Source of the DNA: Lichtheimia corymbifera B2541
Taxonomy: Eukaryota; Mucoromycota; Mucoromycetes; Mucorales; Lichtheimiaceae
NCBI GenBank assembly: GCA_000697475.1
Contig: JNEU01000891.1
Span: forward strand, 28,884 to 92,883
DNA length: 64,000 nucleotides
Direction of reading: 5' to 3'
Both the position numbers and the translations under genes were made by a program. The notes under the pieces are model-generated. The model was given only the letters and a program-made list of their open reading frames with translations, did not search any database and was not told the origin of the DNA. Below, piece by piece: positions 63,756 to 64,000 of this stretch (within the stretch, counting starts at the first letter, position 1; every line of letters begins with the position of its first letter).

Positions 63756-63939
63756 TAGAGAGAACGTAAGATAATGTTTTATTCTATGATCAGGTCCACT
63801 ATTTATAATTGTATGATGGGGCTAAGTAATATATATTGAGTGTGGCGAAGTAATGATGGAGGGCGCAGCATAAAGATGCCAAGATGATTGTATGCAAAAG
63901 ATAATACCGATCAAGAAGATCAGGTATGTTGCTGCGACA

Positions 63940-64000
63940 TTACCCCCCTCCCAGAATGTTGGTCGACCTCGACCAATGATGTAGTCGGACGATCAATCTT
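63940..64000 (-). mobile_element. Internal end of the retrotransposon with polypurine tract
   Basis: The purine tract next to the LTR and ~45 bases of the element body. Too short to identify a polymerase or integrase frame. Confidence 0.4.

Larger units (their letters stand above)
63553..63939 (-). mobile_element. LTR of a retrotransposon abutting the tRNA gene
   Basis: Read on the minus strand, a polypurine tract (GGGAGGGGGG, 63941-63954 region) precedes TGTCGCAGCAACA, a typical LTR start. The other end reads ..GATTTGATCACA, so the unit begins TGT and ends ACA (387 bp). That end touches the discriminator base of the tRNA-Ile gene. The internal body would lie to the right, beyond 64000. Boundaries are inferred from TG..CA and the purine tract; no second LTR is visible. 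Confidence 0.55.

Overview
The window is fungal nuclear DNA, most likely from an early-diverging Mucoromycota species of Mucorales type. Support: dense short GT-AG introns of about 50-110 nt (24 in one gene), compact gene spacing, low-complexity Gln/Ser/Asp tracts, and a fungal gene set (Zn2Cys6 regulator, Pho85-type cyclin, sulfate permease, HAL2 nucleotidase). I could not identify the species. Eighteen protein genes were spliced by hand into open frames whose exon lengths sum to a multiple of three; five more (PUS3, cyclin, F-box, a weak short ORF, and remnants) are single-exon or unresolved.

Layout. 0.8-13.1 kb: SulP sulfate permease, a small secreted/anchored surface protein, a decayed unrecognised gene, a GRINL1A/POLR2M-like protein, an arrestin-domain protein with PPxY motifs, and a 3'(2'),5'-bisphosphate nucleotidase. 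13.6-19.5 kb: a non-coding accessory block dominated by a ~4.9 kb imperfect giant palindrome (foldback element) built from many copies of a ~90 bp module in alternating orientation. 20.4-25.9 kb: pirin, PUS3-type pseudouridine synthase, SET-domain lysine methyltransferase, PCL-type cyclin. 25.9-28.3 kb: gene-poor. 28.3-34.1 kb: wax-synthase-like acyltransferase, a transcription factor with two zinc clusters, an F-box protein. 35.6-43.5 kb: a coiled-coil protein, PEX1, and a MEF2-type MADS-box factor. 43.5-45.4 kb: degraded coding remnants, including a piece copied from the MADS gene. 45.4-59.1 kb: compact housekeeping block with a degenerate RNase H-like protein, DUS2, a lipoyl(octanoyl) transferase, an RRN7/TAF1B-like Pol I factor, DNA ligase IV and an RFC small subunit. 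60-61.3 kb: a separate copy of one foldback arm. 61.7-64 kb: glutathione peroxidase, tRNA-Ile(AAT), and an LTR abutting the tRNA 3' end, with the body of the retrotransposon running off the right edge.

The genes do not form one pathway; this is ordinary housekeeping content broken by repeats. Loose themes are sulfur/redox (sulfate permease, HAL2, GPX), tRNA modification (PUS3, DUS2), DNA replication/repair (RFC, LIG4), and peroxisome/lipid function (PEX1, wax synthase). The accessory signals most worth following are the modular giant foldback element with its dispersed arm, seven introns with an identical GCAAGT donor (GC-AG class) among about 106 modelled, a noncatalytic-looking RNase H fold protein, and an LTR placed at the exact 3' end of a tRNA gene.
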